Below, piece after piece: positions 11,430-23,148 of a stretch of DNA of 64,000 bases (position 1 is the first letter of the stretch; every line of letters begins with the position of its first letter). The DNA comes from Cymodocea nodosa. Its lineage: Eukaryota; Streptophyta; Magnoliopsida; Alismatales; Cymodoceaceae. The notes below the pieces were generated by a model. It was not told where the DNA came from. It did no database searches and saw only the letters and a program-made list of their open reading frames with translations. A program made the position numbers and the translations under genes. The stretch covers positions 9,582,501 to 9,646,500 of the forward strand of contig CM072344.1 in NCBI GenBank assembly GCA_036874045.1, read 5' to 3'.

Positions 11430-13694
11430 ATGGTCTCCAAGTTCTACAAAGGTCGTGGCAGTGTAAAAGGCAAAAGCAGAAGAGATGCAAAAGGAAAAGA
11501 AATAGAGAATGATGAAGTTCCACGTACTTGGTTCAAGAAAATATTTCGAGTGGACAAAATGTTAGCAGAAATTTATAGTGAATATTTCTTTCCTGAAAGT
11601 ATACTAAATGAAGTTAGACAAGAACTCCAAAATACTAATGTTAGTGTTACGTACATGGGTATTCGTAGTAAATTTGATAGAGAATACAGAATGAAATGTG
11701 CTGAGATTGCATTTTTGGAATAGTACGCAAAATATTTAGAAAAAGGTGTAGGTTCATCAAATAGAACTCCTCAAACTCCTATAAACGGTACAAGACTACA
11801 TGCATTTGAGGAAGAGTATGAGTCAGCTATCCCTACTCATTTATATTCAAAATAAGTAGAATGAGATATTGTTGTAGACAAAACAAAAGTTGAGAGTCTT
11901 CGAAAGGCCGTTGCAATAGAAAGTGCCTTAGAAGAATTAAAGCAGAAAACTTTTATGGAGCAATTTGAAAAGAAAACAACAATACTTGAAAAGGAAAAAC
12001 GAAAATGTTATAGAAGAAGGAAAGTTAGAAAAATTATGTCTAAGGAAACAAAGTCTATTGAAAAAGGAAAATCAGATGAAAATTTATTTCCAAAGGACAA
12101 TGTATGTCTAGACATTGTACCTTATTATGCATCTGATAAACTCATCAGTTCCGAACACACTGAAACTGATGAAGATAGTGAGACTTTATTTTCCCTTGGT
12201 AGAAAGCTTGAGAAGAAATACAAGTCAAATATGAGCTCATGTTTTTCTATTAGTACAAGTCCTGATGATACAGAAATTAACAAATCAGAGCATCAAGCAC
12301 CTGACATTGAACAAGTTATTGCAGATATAATTGACAATGTTGAAGCAGTAACTAGTTCAAAGGCTGAATTGTCTGGAGTAGCAGATATTGAAAATGTTAA
12401 GACTCTAGAAGAGCTAAAAGTTAACCAACCTTCTATAGAATCTATAGAAGTAGAGTCTAAGAATTCACAGCATGAATCAATGGAATTATCTGTTGAACAA
12501 AATGAACAATTACAGACAGATACACTGGCTGTAGAATTTGTGGAAAAATTGAACTCTGAACATTCTATAGAGACTGAACCGATGAATGTTGAGCATATTG
12601 ACAATGTTCCTAACTCTATTGAAGCTGAAGAGTCAAGCTTACCTGAGCAGCTTCAAGATAATATTTTGGAAGAGGAACAACATGGCATTCATTTTGAAGA
12701 AGAGGTTCCTGAAGATCAATTAAACTCTGAATCACGGCTTCAGGTATCACCTTCTTTGTGTACAATATTAAACATTCAAGGTAATGCAATTCATTTTAGA
12801 TCTGAAAAAGCATTACAGAAATACAATAATCTGATTACATGTCAGATTCTGCATGCTCGTCTAATAAAATTTAGAAATTTAATGGAAATAAGAGATCTGT
12901 TTGAGTTTCAAGGCCTCATTAAATTCTTGCTAGTAGGAACGAAATGAAAGCAATACACAGAGCTTATTGCAGCTTTTTATAGCAATCTGGTCAAGAATGG
13001 AAATTTTCTGAAAACTCAAATAAATGAACAAGAGTTTATATTGTCTCCTGAGTTAATTTTTGAAGTTTTAGGATTAAAGAATGAAGGTGTTGTTGTTACC
13101 AACAGATTTGACATGATAAGACAACTGGAATGGAACATTCAGTCTTTATCAAAAATTCCAGATGTATATTCTGAAATGAGATTAATGGAAAATGTGAATG
13201 CAGAGGCAAGATTTATTGCAAATATATTGCATGCAAATTTATTTCAGAGAGTTGGACACAATTTGGAAGTCAGCAGAAGCTGTTTATATGCAACTTATGG
13301 CCTGCTGAATAGAATTCAAATAAATTGGTTTGATGTATTTATGTCTCAACTACAGCATATGAGTTCAATGTTATTTTATGATGATGTTGTATGTAGAATC
13401 CTTGCAAGTCAATTGACTTTATCTGACTGGTCCTCTGAAACTAAAGGCATGAGAGCATTTAGTGTCAAAGATTAGCAAAAATTCCAGGCCATGCATAAAC
13501 CTCAACGACAACAACAACAATAACCTGATACAGACCATATACAACAACAACAAAGTTATTTAGTTCAAGCAGAACAACAAACCCAGCTACCTCCTAACTT
13601 AGATGCAGTGCTTAACGACATCAGAAATGATATTAGGCATCTAGGAGATAAAATATGTAATGCAATAAGTGATATACTTAGGAGGGGTCGATAA
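11430..13694 (+). pseudogene. Third (post-pol) ORF of element A, broken
   Basis: Start ATG at 11430 (MVSKFYKGRG), as in element B; the end is ATAA at 13694. The N-terminus is Lys/Arg/Gly-rich, followed by a segment with a 'IYSEYFFPESILNEVR' pattern, a long acidic Glu/Ser-rich middle (about 12050-12750), and a C-terminal part with FYSNLV, LSPELIFEVLGL and VGHNLEVSRSCLYA motifs. It ends in a Gln-rich tail. The C-terminal part resembles the 'putative plant transposon protein' family (Pfam PF20167), as judged by eye. In soybean SIRE1 the ORF at this place is called envelope-like, but I see no clear signal peptide or membrane segment. Breaks: TAG at 11721, stops near 11853-11864, TGA at 12945, TAG at 13473 and others. 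Role unknown. Confidence 0.75.
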
Positions 13695-13872
13695 CTATTT
13701 TTGTTTGTTTCTGAATACAAAATGTAATGTTTGTATTACTTGTTTGATTCATTGAATAATACATTTTTCTGTAAATGTGTTCAATTATTATTCTTGTTTA
13801 CAGAAATCGTTGTTGTAATTCTCTTATATATATATATATATATTCTCTGTAATTATCTTTTTGATTAATGAC

Positions 13873-13885
13873 AAAAAGGGGGAGA
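13873..13885 (+). other. Upstream extra polypurine tract, element A
   Basis: AAAAAGGGGGAGA occurs here as an exact copy of the terminal tract at 14151-14163, 278 bp upstream of it and just after the third ORF. Multiple polypurine tracts before the 3' LTR are reported for Sireviruses. B keeps the same 13-mer at 19239-19251 (minus). Confidence 0.8.
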
Positions 13886-14150
13886 AATATTATAAAAAGA
13901 TGATTATTATCTTAATTGCATATATATATTATAAAAGGAGATGCTATTTAATGGTTATTGTAATCTGACAGAAGATAATTAGAAAATTGATACTTATATA
14001 ATTATTGACATCTGAGAAGTTTTAGTTCTGAGAGGTAAAATTTACACAAACAATAGAAATAAGCTTAAGTGAACTTAAGTTAACCCAACGAAGGTGTTTT
14101 GTTGAGTTAAACATATTTCATAATTGATTTAATATGGTTTTGTCATCATC

Positions 14151-14163
14151 AAAAAGGGGGAGA
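14151..14163 (+). other. Polypurine tract of element A
   Basis: AAAAAGGGGGAGA ends one base before the 3' LTR (14165). It would prime plus-strand DNA synthesis. Confidence 0.9.
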
Positions 14164-14397
14164 TTGTTGAGTATTTTTGTTTTGATGATGTGTGCTGAAT
14201 GAAAATAATCATATTTGCTCAATTACTATTGCTTGTGAAAAGAAATTAAAATCATCAATTAATTTCTCATTTAGCTAAACGTTAAGTTAACGTGTGGTTT
14301 TATTGAAAAGCATGATATGTTTTAAAGTTATATCTTCTGTATCATGAACAGTGCACGTTTAGACAACTCGTTAAGTTAGAGTTTTGTTTGTATAGAG

Positions 14398-14487
14398 GTC
14401 ACGTGAGAACTCGTTAAGTTAGAAGCTTAAAGGTTAAAATAGGTCACGTGAGAACTCGTTAAGTTAGAAGCTTAAAGGTTAAAATAG
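14398..14487 (+). repeat. 45-bp tandem duplication private to the 3' LTR of A
   Basis: Units 14398-14442 and 14443-14487 are identical by eye. Each carries one CACGTG site and one AACTCGTTAAGTTAG motif. The 5' LTR and the LTR of B have a single unit here. Confidence 0.9.
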
Positions 14488-15185
14488 GTCACGTGATAAC
14501 TCGTTAAGTTAGTGCGTAAAAGAAGAGACAAACTCGTTAAGTTAGTGTTATACACGTGGTGAAATTGTAAGTTACGAATGTTGTATTGTATCACGTGAGG
14601 TGCACATGTTTAACTCGTTAAGTTAACATAACTAAACGCGTTAAGTTGCTATATTGAACACTAGGGCAACGTGTTAGGTTAGCGTTATAAACTTAAGTTG
14701 TTATTTTTGCACGTGATAAAATTCTTATTATAAAAACATTTGTTTATTACTGAATCGGTGAGTTATCGTTTAACCTTCCGAAAGAAAGGTTAAGCTGGTT
14801 TGTTGAGTTAGCATAACACCACGGACTTAGTTCGTTGAGTTAGCTACAGTACTTGTCACGTGAAATGGTACATGAGGAACTCGTTAAGTTAGAAACATTA
14901 AGTTATATATATATACTTGTGTTACTCGTCTAGTTAACATTAAAGTAACGACTTCTTATTACACTGATGAAAAATTTTTGGATGAGAAAGTTTATTTTGC
15001 AGGAAATTTTTCAAAGATCAAGGACTGATGATTAAAGGAGATTCGAAATATAAACGTGGGTTGGAACATGTATGTTTCGATGAAAGAAAAAGAAAAGACG
15101 CGGAGAAGTGGAAAACTAGTAGTGATTAAACGTAGAGGATATGCATGAAATGAAGATACAGTATAAAATGCATAAAGTTCTCGTT

Positions 15186-15314
15186 GATTAAACCATCCTT
15201 GCACACCAAAAAGAAAAATCTTTTCAAGGATCAAACCATCCTTGCACACCAAAAAGAAAAATCTTTTCAAGGATCAAACCATCCCTACACACCAAAAGAA
15301 AAATATTTTTCAAG
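15186..15314 (+). repeat. 43-bp tandem repeat, three copies, in the 3' LTR of A
   Basis: Units start at 15186, 15229 and 15272 and match the array at 3662-3790. Confidence 0.85.
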
Positions 15315-15764
15315 GATCAAAAATACCTCTTCGGGCAAAATCTCTCAAGTGGAAGAAAATTCAGTGAAGCATAAAAAGGTAAGATTTTCGTCACTGAAGA
15401 TTTGAAGTATCAGAAGAAAGCAAATTCGGTGAAGCATAAAAAGACAAGATATTCGTCACTGAAGAATTGCTGAAGAAGGAAGAAGAAAGATCTCAAATAG
15501 GGAGAAATGTTTTAAATTCCGCAAATTAGTTTTCTCTATTTGTAGTTATGAAATTGTATAGATGAAACATAGTATCGAAATATAATTGCATCTACAATTT
15601 CTGAGGAGAATTGAATTGTATATTATAATTGAAACCTTGAATAAAAATGATTTTATGAAAACACTGTCTCGACTTGTTTTTGAGTTTTAAAGTTTCAATT
15701 ATATTTCAAAAAATATTAAAAATACATAATTCACCCCCCTCTTGTGTAGCCATACGATCCTACA

Positions 15765-16589
15765 AAATCAATTTCAGTAAACTATAAAACTATTTTCTAT
15801 TTTCTGAATCAAACAAACATAAAGCATTCACAATACTGACAATGATTACATTAATCACGATACAAAACAAACAATACAACACTTTAATGCTAAATGTAAA
15901 CATAGATAATTTGTTGTTTTTGGTATTTTTGTTTTGATATGTTCCTGAAGATGAATGAAAGGTGAAATGTAAAAATCTCTATCAATAGTAAAAACTTCTA
16001 TCACTACATGCGACGCAATTACACCACTAAAAACTTAATCACTTACAATCCTGCCTCCTTTCCCTATAGAATCGCGAATCTAGAATTGTAAGATGATCTC
16101 CTCTTCAGTATACTGGCATCAACACGAAACTAAGGCTAGAAGCTTTACGATCTCCTAATATATGAGTCGGTGCTTGGTGAAAATGACTTTTCTTCCCACA
16201 AGGCGATCACTCCTCACAGTAGTTGTCAAACACCGTGTTTAGCTTAGAATCAACCCGACATGAGCAAATTATCTTTATAGACCTCTAATGGTTGGTGATT
16301 TTGGTGATGGTGTGGAGCTTCAGGGAACTTCCAACGCTACCTACAGTTAGCGCGGTCCTCCACCTCTACACACACACACTTTCTTCGTGTTTCTCTTTTT
16401 CTTTTATATTTCTTTATGTAGTAACTAATTCTGCTTAGATGATCGGTTGGATTTCCTTCATTCATATCAACGATGGTGATTTCTTCTTCATTCCACAAGT
16501 AAATTCCTACATGATACGTGTAATTGTGATTTTCCTTCGAATGTCCTGTTTCTGCAACTGCTACAGTGGTGGCATATTAGAAAATAAAT
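15765..16589. other. Unassigned DNA, right flank of element A
   Basis: No gene recognised. Before A inserted, this was continuous with the DNA ending at 2606. It contains a less AT-rich stretch (16080-16400) with a CA run near 16365-16380. It is probably part of the same old repeat as 1531-2606. Confidence 0.35.
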
Positions 16590-18137
16590 GGTCTGTGGAG
16601 TTACAAATAACTCAATGAACTTACTTCGTTGATTTAACTATAAAACATGTGCAATAAAGAAATAAGCTGCTAATATAACGCGTTACCTTAGTGTGTATTC
16701 TTGTAACTCAAAGCGTATAGTTATGCTAACTTAACGAGTTAAACATGTGTATCTCACATGACATAATAAAATATTTAAATTCAGCACGTGCATAAATCTA
16801 ACATAACGAGTTTAGATAATTCAGAGACTTACAAACCTTAACTATCCGATGCCTAGATGCATTTCGGATAGTTAGTAGATAACTTACCGGAAATCCACTT
16901 AAGTCATGCATTGAAGTTTCAACACATGTAATCTAGGAAAAAAATAAAATATTCTTCCATCGTTAAAAACATAACTGTTCAGTACATGCACTATAATTCT
17001 CCAAAATACAAAAAATTCAGATACTTAAGAATTAAAAACCTACAACTTACTAATAGTTCAGAAATGTACTAAATTAACGTTAATTCCTTGAAATTATGTA
17101 GATTCCTTCATTAAAGCATATAATAGTGCAATTATAATATAATGACTTAATTCTTATATGATAAGCTAAATATTATGCAATTAACCATCATTAAACCCTT
17201 AATATTATGTATTTTTTCATTCTAAACACTTCCCCCATACTTAAATTTTTCTAGTCCCTTAGCAAATTAAGATCTAACTAGTTGGTCTTTCTAAAGCGCT
17301 AAAATTAATTCTTCATTTCGTTCTTCTTCAGAATAATCAATTAGATTACTATATAGATATTTTGTATTTTTCAGTAATCTATTTTAGCTTTGTTTTCTCC
17401 TCTTCAACCTGCAAATATATTTAAAACATATGTAAATTACATACAAAATATATTAGCATCACATAGGTGTTAATTATATTATCATCTTTTTTCTTTTCAA
17501 ACATCTGTTATCTTGAATTTTCCAATATGATTTCCAGAATAAATTTCAACTACATACGAATTAGAACACAATCCAATTCAATATGATTAAAACAAGTAGA
17601 ATAATGAATTGTATCTCAAATAAACAACTTCAAAAGTCTATTCTAGATTCATACTTCAGCAATCTTAGATAATAGAAAATATACTCAATTCAAAAGATAT
17701 CTGTATTTCACAAAACACTTTTATCTTTTTAGAACAGTATATGCATATTTGTACTTTAAAAGTTAATTTGAAAAGCTTGAATCATACAAGAGCTTTCTAG
17801 TGTACCCATGTATCGAGCTTTCAATCAACAATCCTAGATCTGATCAGGATCTTAGGTTGCCAGATTTAAAGAGTCATTTTTCAGGTCAACAATCCTTACA
17901 TACCTATCTACTCAAGTACAAAAGGCTCATGATTAAACAAGTCAATAAACTCTCAAAGTTTTTTTTTTTTTTTTTTTCACACAGTATGTATACATATTTC
18001 ATTCATACAGATGCAATAAAACACAAATCTCATATAGTCCTGCTTCTATTATTTACTGAAAACATGAATCCATATCAATAAACTCATACTTTTTCTACAA
18101 TTTAATAAGATTTACACATAAATCATTCTACAAGTTT
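16590..18137 (-). mobile_element. Sirevirus spacer fragment, copy 2 (no gene)
   Basis: From about 16850 this is a diverged direct copy of 1-1320, so it also matches the post-pol spacer of A and B in minus orientation (best block 17755-17950). A T-run of 19 lies at 17959-17977. The left part (16590-16840) holds AACTTAACGAGTT-type motifs. Similarity stops abruptly at about 18137, inside the sequence CTACAAGTTT, where the truncated LTR D begins. No coding sequence. Confidence 0.55.
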
Positions 18138-19116
18138 TAAGTTGTCAAGTGTTTTTAATGTTTTAAGTTGTCATGTGTTTTCCATGTGCGTTCGGTAATG
18201 AAAAATTGAATAGTTAGATAACTGTTTGAGTTTTTATACGCATGGATAGATAACTGTTCAAGTTTTATAAAAGGACTAACGAATAGATAAGTTTCCTTGT
18301 TTAGTCACGTGTTTTGCAGGTACAAAAACTCGAAGAGTTACAGATAAGTGTTCGAGTTTTTACAGAACTTAAATGATAAGTGTTCGACTAAATCGAAGAC
18401 TTAGAAGATATTCTGCAAGACTCCAAGAAGATAAAAGTCTCGATATATCTACAAGTGGAGATCGTGGAAATTCAAAATGATTGTGGAGAAAGTGGAAACT
18501 CAAAAAGAAAGTAATTTGGATTAAAGAGAAAATTAGTACGTGGATTATGGATTGTGGATCAAGTGGATGAACATACTAAACGTGAAAGACAATAGAGTTC
18601 GACTACAAATAGAGAGTACAAGCTACATTACAGCAAGAGGATCCCAATCTCAAAAACCAAGTCTAAATATTCAATCTGAATCCCTAACTGAAAAGTTAAG
18701 TTTGAATATTCATATTCTGAAAAATTCTCCAACATCAGAAGAAGTTCAAAATTCCAAGCAATTTCAGAAAAGGAGCTGCAAACGTAAGAAGTCTGAAAAT
18801 TCAACAACTAGAGAAGAAGAGATACAGAAGCTGAGCAAAGAGAAAGAAAGAAGTTGTGTGCATAAAGATCAGGTTTTATACAATTCAAAATTAGTTTTGA
18901 ATAAGAGCTTTGTTTTCCTATTTGAATTGTATATCGAACATTACTTTATCAAAACCGTCAAGAAGGGAATTGAGCTGAAAAGATATTGTAAATTCTGTCT
19001 TGAAATAAAAGTATAGAATTTCATTTACGAGTGTTTTGTGCTCTTATTTTATCTGCTAGTATTTAATTACTAAAGACACAATTCACCCCCCCTTTTGTGA
19101 TACAGACGATCCTACA
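18138..19116 (+). mobile_element. LTR D: left-truncated Sirevirus-type LTR
   Basis: The right end is intact and typical: a pyrimidine-rich ATTCACCCCCCCTTTTGTG stretch followed by GATCCTACA. The body resembles the LTR of element C, for example the GTGTTTTGCAGGTACAAAAACTCG block near 18310-18332 (compare 35770-35800). About 200 bp expected at the start are missing, and no TG terminus is present. It abuts element B's LTR remnant directly at 19117. It may be a 3' LTR or solo LTR that inserted into B's LTR and was then cut by a deletion. The ORF at 18540-19016 lies in the LTR and is not considered a gene. Confidence 0.65.
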
Positions 19117-19225
19117 GTTACTTTAATGTTAACTAAACGAGTAACACAAGTATATATATAACTTAACGTTTCTAACTTAACGAGTTCCTCATGTGCCATT
19201 TCACGTGACAAGTACTGTAACTAAC
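19117..19225 (-). repeat. Internal remnant of the 3' LTR of element B
   Basis: This corresponds to about 3320-3425 of A's 5' LTR on the opposite strand, including the ACTCGTTTAGTTAAC and TCACGTGA blocks. It is joined at 19225/19226 to the third-ORF trailer, so the LTR start and terminal polypurine tract were deleted. Confidence 0.8.
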
Positions 19226-19238
19226 TTTTTATAATATT

Positions 19239-19251
19239 TCTCCCCCTTTTT
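19239..19251 (-). other. Upstream polypurine tract copy, element B
   Basis: On the minus strand this is AAAAAGGGGGAGA, identical to both tracts in A. It is the post-third-ORF copy; the terminal one is deleted. Confidence 0.8.
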
Positions 19252-19431
19252 GTCATTAATCAAAAAGATAATTATAGAGAATATATATATAGTAAGAGAT
19301 ATTTACAACAACTATTTCTGTAAACAATAATAAGAATAGAATGCATTTATAGAAAAAAAATTTATTGTTCGATGAATCAAATAAGAAATTCAAACATTAC
19401 ATTTTGTATTCAGAAACAATCAAATAGACAA

Positions 19432-21705
19432 TTAACGATCCCTCTTAAGTATATCACTTATAGCATTACATATTTTATCTCCTAGATGCCTAATATCATT
19501 TTTGATGTCGTTCAGCACTACATCTAAGTCAGGAGGTAGATGGAGTTGCTGTTCTGCTCGAACTGAATAACTTGGCTGTTGTTGTATATAATCTATACAA
19601 TCAGGTTGTTGTTGTTGTTGTCGTTGAGGTTTATGCATGACCTAGAATCATTGCAAATCTTTTACACTAAATGCTCTCATGCCTTTAGTTTTAGAGGGCC
19701 AGTCGGATAAATTCAATTGGCTTGCAATGAGTCTACATACAGCATCACCATAAAATAACTTTGAACTCATATGTTGTAGTTGAGAAGTGAAAACATCAAA
19801 CCAATTGATTTATATTCTATTCAGTAGGCTATAAGTTGCATATAAACAACTTCTGCTGACTTCTATATTGTGTCCAACTCTCTGAAATAAATTTGCATGC
19901 AATATATTTGCAATAAACCTTGCCTCTACATTCAGATTTTCCATTAATCTCATTTTAGAATATACATCTAGAATTTTTGATAAAGACTGAATGTTCCATT
20001 CCAGTTGTCTAATCATGTCAAATCTGTTTGTAACAACAACACCTTCATTCTTTAATCACAAAACTTCAAAAATTAACTTAGGAGACAATGTGAACTCCTG
20101 TTGATTTATTTGAGTTTTCAGTATGTTGTCATTCTTGACCAGATTGCTATAAAAAGCTGCAATAAGCTCTTTGTATTGCTTCCATTTCGTTCCAACTAGC
20201 AAGAATTGAATGAGGCCTTGAAACTCAAATAGATCTCTCATTTCCATCAAATTTCTGAATTTTATTAGACGAGCATGTAGAATCTGACATGTAATCAAAT
20301 TATTGTATTTCTACAATGCTTCTTCAGATCTAAAATGAATTGAATTACCTTGAATTTGTAATACTGTACACAAAGAAGGTGATACCTGAAGCCTTGATTC
20401 AGAGTTTATTTCATCTTCAGGAACCTCTTCTTCAAAATGAATGTCATGTTGTTCCTTTGTGAATATATTTTCTTGAAGCTGCTCAGGTAAGCTTGATTCT
20501 TCAGCTTCAACAATGTAATGAATATTTTCAATATGCTCAACATTCATCTATTCAGTCTCTATAGAATCTTCAGAGTTTAATTTTTCCACCAATTCTATAG
20601 CTAGTGTATCTATCTATAATTGTTCATTTTGTTCAACAGATATTTCCATTAATACATGATGTGAATTCTCAGACTCTGCTTTTATAGATTCTGAAGAAGG
20701 CTGGTTAACTTTTAGCTCTTCTAGAGTCTTAACTTGTTCAATATCTGCTACTCCAGACAATTCAACCTATGAACTAGTTACTGCCTCAACATTGTTAATT
20801 ATATCAGCAATAACTTGTTCAATGTCAAGTGCCTAATGCTCTGATTTTTCAATTTCTACATCATCAAGACTTGTACTAATAGAAAAACTTGAGCTCATAT
20901 TTAACTTGTATTTCTTCTCAAGCTTTCTAGTAAGGAAAAATAAAGTCTCATTATCATCATCAGTTTCAGTGTGCTCAGAACTGATGAGTTTATTAGATGC
21001 ATTATAAGGTACAATGTCTATGTCTAGACATACATTGTCCTTTGGAAATAAATTTTCATTCGATTTTCCTTGTTAAATAGACTTTGTTTCCTTAGACATA
21101 ATTTTTCTGATTTTTCTTCTTCTATAACATTTCTGTTTCTCCTCTTCAAGTATTGCTGTTTTCTTTTCAAATTGTTCCATAAAAGTTTTCTACTTTAGTT
21201 CTTCAAAGGCACTTTCTATTGCTATAGCCTTTCGAAGACTTTCAACTTTTCTTTTATCAACAACAATATTTGATTCTAATTGTTTTGAATATAAAGGGGT
21301 AGGGATAGCTGATTCATGTTCTTCCTCAAATGGTTGTAGTCGTGCACCACTAATAAGAGTTTGAGGAATTCTAGTTGAAGTACCTACACCTTTTTCCAAA
21401 TATTTTGCATACTGCTCGAGAAATGCAATCTCAACACATTTCATTCTGTATTCTCTATCATATTTACTATGAATACTCATGTATGTAATATTTGCATCAG
21501 TATGTTGAAGTTCTTGTCTAACTTCATCTAATATACCTTGAGGAAAGAAGTAATCTCTATAAATTTCTGCAAACCTTTTGTCCACTCGAAATATTTTCTT
21601 AAACCAAGTGCGTGGAACTTCATCATTTTCTATTTCTTTTCCTTTTGCATCTCCTCTGCTTTTGCCTTTTCCTCTGCCACAACCTTTGTAGAACTTGGAG
21701 GCCAT
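19432..21705 (-). pseudogene. Third (post-pol) ORF of element B, broken
   Basis: Starts at 21705 (MASKFYKGCGRGKGK) and ends with the stop at 19432-19434 after ILKRDR. The layout is as in A: basic start, FFPQGILDEVRQEL motif, acidic middle, then the FYSNLVKND, LSPKLIFEVL and VGHNIEVSRSCLYA motifs that resemble PF20167, and a Gln-rich tail (QRQQQQQ at about 19610-19630). It is readable in long pieces (21705-21190, 20547-20311, 20298-20056, 20016-19810, 19638-19432) but split by stops. The stops mostly differ from those in A, so the two decayed independently. Function unknown. Confidence 0.75.
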
Positions 21706-23148
21706 CGTCATAGGTTGTAACAGCAACAAGCGGGAAATATTTTCTTGACAAAGTTTACAGAAAAAACCTAAGTGCCCGTGTAATAAGTGTTTAAATAGGA
21801 TTTTAGGAGAATAACTCAACGTGAAGAGAAGTCGGGTTTAGATATTAAATAAATATTGAATAAAGTTTATTCAATCAAGGTACCCAAAATATTTAAATAT
21901 AACTCGTTGAGTTAACTAACCTAACAAGTAAAATGCTATCTAGAGGTAGTTTTACACGTTACCTTATCTAACATAACATTTAGTTAGTACACAACAATTT
22001 TCGGATGCTTCCAACTGAAACGTTCCGAACACATCACAATAGCTATACCTTATCATTTTCTTGAGAACATTGTAAACTATTCTAACATTCCTGTCCTTTG
22101 AATCTAAAATAGTTTGTTTGTCTTTTTAAATTATTTCATCAAGATTTTAAGAGGACATTAATTCAGATTATCCAAGATTTGTATTCTGAATTATATTAAT
22201 CTATTTTTAGACATTGTTAATCCTACCCCTACAAATATATTTCTTATATATTCAATAACATACAAAATATACTTGTATAACAATAGATGTTAAGTATAAC
22301 TATACTTTTAAATTTTCTTTTCAGAAACTTATGTTATTCTAGCTTCATCAAAAATGATTTCCAAAATCAATTCCTACTGTATATGAATCAAAGCACAACT
22401 TTAAACTCTATATGATTAATTCAAGGAGAATAAAAGAATGTATCTCAAATAAACGTTTTCAAAAGTACTAATGTTGATTCAATAAATCAGTAATCATATT
22501 AATAGAAACTATATTCGATTCAAAGATATTTGTAATTAATGAAACAACTTTTTCTTTTCAAAACAATAAATATTGATAATTTTCTTTAAAAGTTAGTTTG
22601 AAAAGCTTGAGTCATATAAGAGCTTTCTAATGTACCCGTGTAATGAGCTTTCAGTCAACAATCTCAGATCTGATCAGGACATTAGGTTGCCAGATTTAAA
22701 GAATCCTTTTTCAGGACAACAATCCTTACATACCTATCTGCTCAAGTACAAAAGGCTCGTGATCAAATTGATCAATAAACTCTCAAAGATTTTCACTTTG
22801 TAAGCACTTTTTATTTTAAGCACAGTATATATGTATTCCATTAATATAGATGCAATAAAACACAAATCTCATACAATTTTTACTTCTATGATTTTACTGA
22901 GAATATGAATCAGTTTCAATAAGCTTATACTTTTGATTAACAGTTTAAGATGAGTTACATATAACTTATTCTACAAGTTTAATCAATTAAGTCAAATTTA
23001 TGCATGATCATATGCATTTTCCTTGATTCAAAGGACATTAATTCACAAGTTTAGATATTACTTTAGATATTTATAATAAGTATATAATATCTATGAGGTG
23101 AATAACATCATCAATAATATTTATCTTTTTATGTGGAGTTTAAGCATT
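21706..23148 (-). other. Non-coding spacer between pol and third ORF, element B
   Basis: About 1.4 kb without an ORF, matching 9833-11429 of A. A CCTACCCCTAC tract at 22223-22240 is the complement of A's purine-rich sequence near 10905. Confidence 0.75.

Larger units (their letters stand above)
2607..15764 (+). mobile_element. Element A: 13.2 kb Sirevirus-type Ty1/copia retrotransposon, decayed
   Basis: Two LTRs in the same orientation (2607-4253 and 14165-15764) begin TGTTGAG and end CCTACA. They enclose a tRNA-Met primer site, gag, a pol in copia order (protease, integrase, RT, RNase H), a long spacer, a third ORF and a polypurine tract. The length, the extra ORF after pol and the repeated polypurine tract are known marks of the Sirevirus (SIRE/Maximus) group. 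Stops and frameshifts in gag, pol and the third ORF make it non-autonomous. Element B (19117-30331) is its closest relative in the window, on the other strand. Confidence 0.93.
14165..15764 (+). repeat. 3' LTR of element A (1600 bp)
   Basis: Begins TGTTGAGTATTT and ends GATCCTACA, and is colinear with 2607-4253. Differences from the 5' LTR are the loss of a 77-bp block between two ATTAAT repeats, a 45-bp tandem duplication at 14398-14487, a shorter AAG-rich run and scattered substitutions. TATAAA is at 15162-15167 and AATAAA at 15640-15645. The flanking AAATC is the right target duplication. Confidence 0.93.

Noticed and set aside
11430..13694. Calling the third ORF an envelope gene
   Set aside because: The readable parts show no signal peptide or membrane helix; the label would rest only on its position after pol.
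18540..19016. 158-codon ORF as a host gene
   Set aside because: It lies wholly inside LTR D, upstream of the U5 end, and has no recognisable domain.
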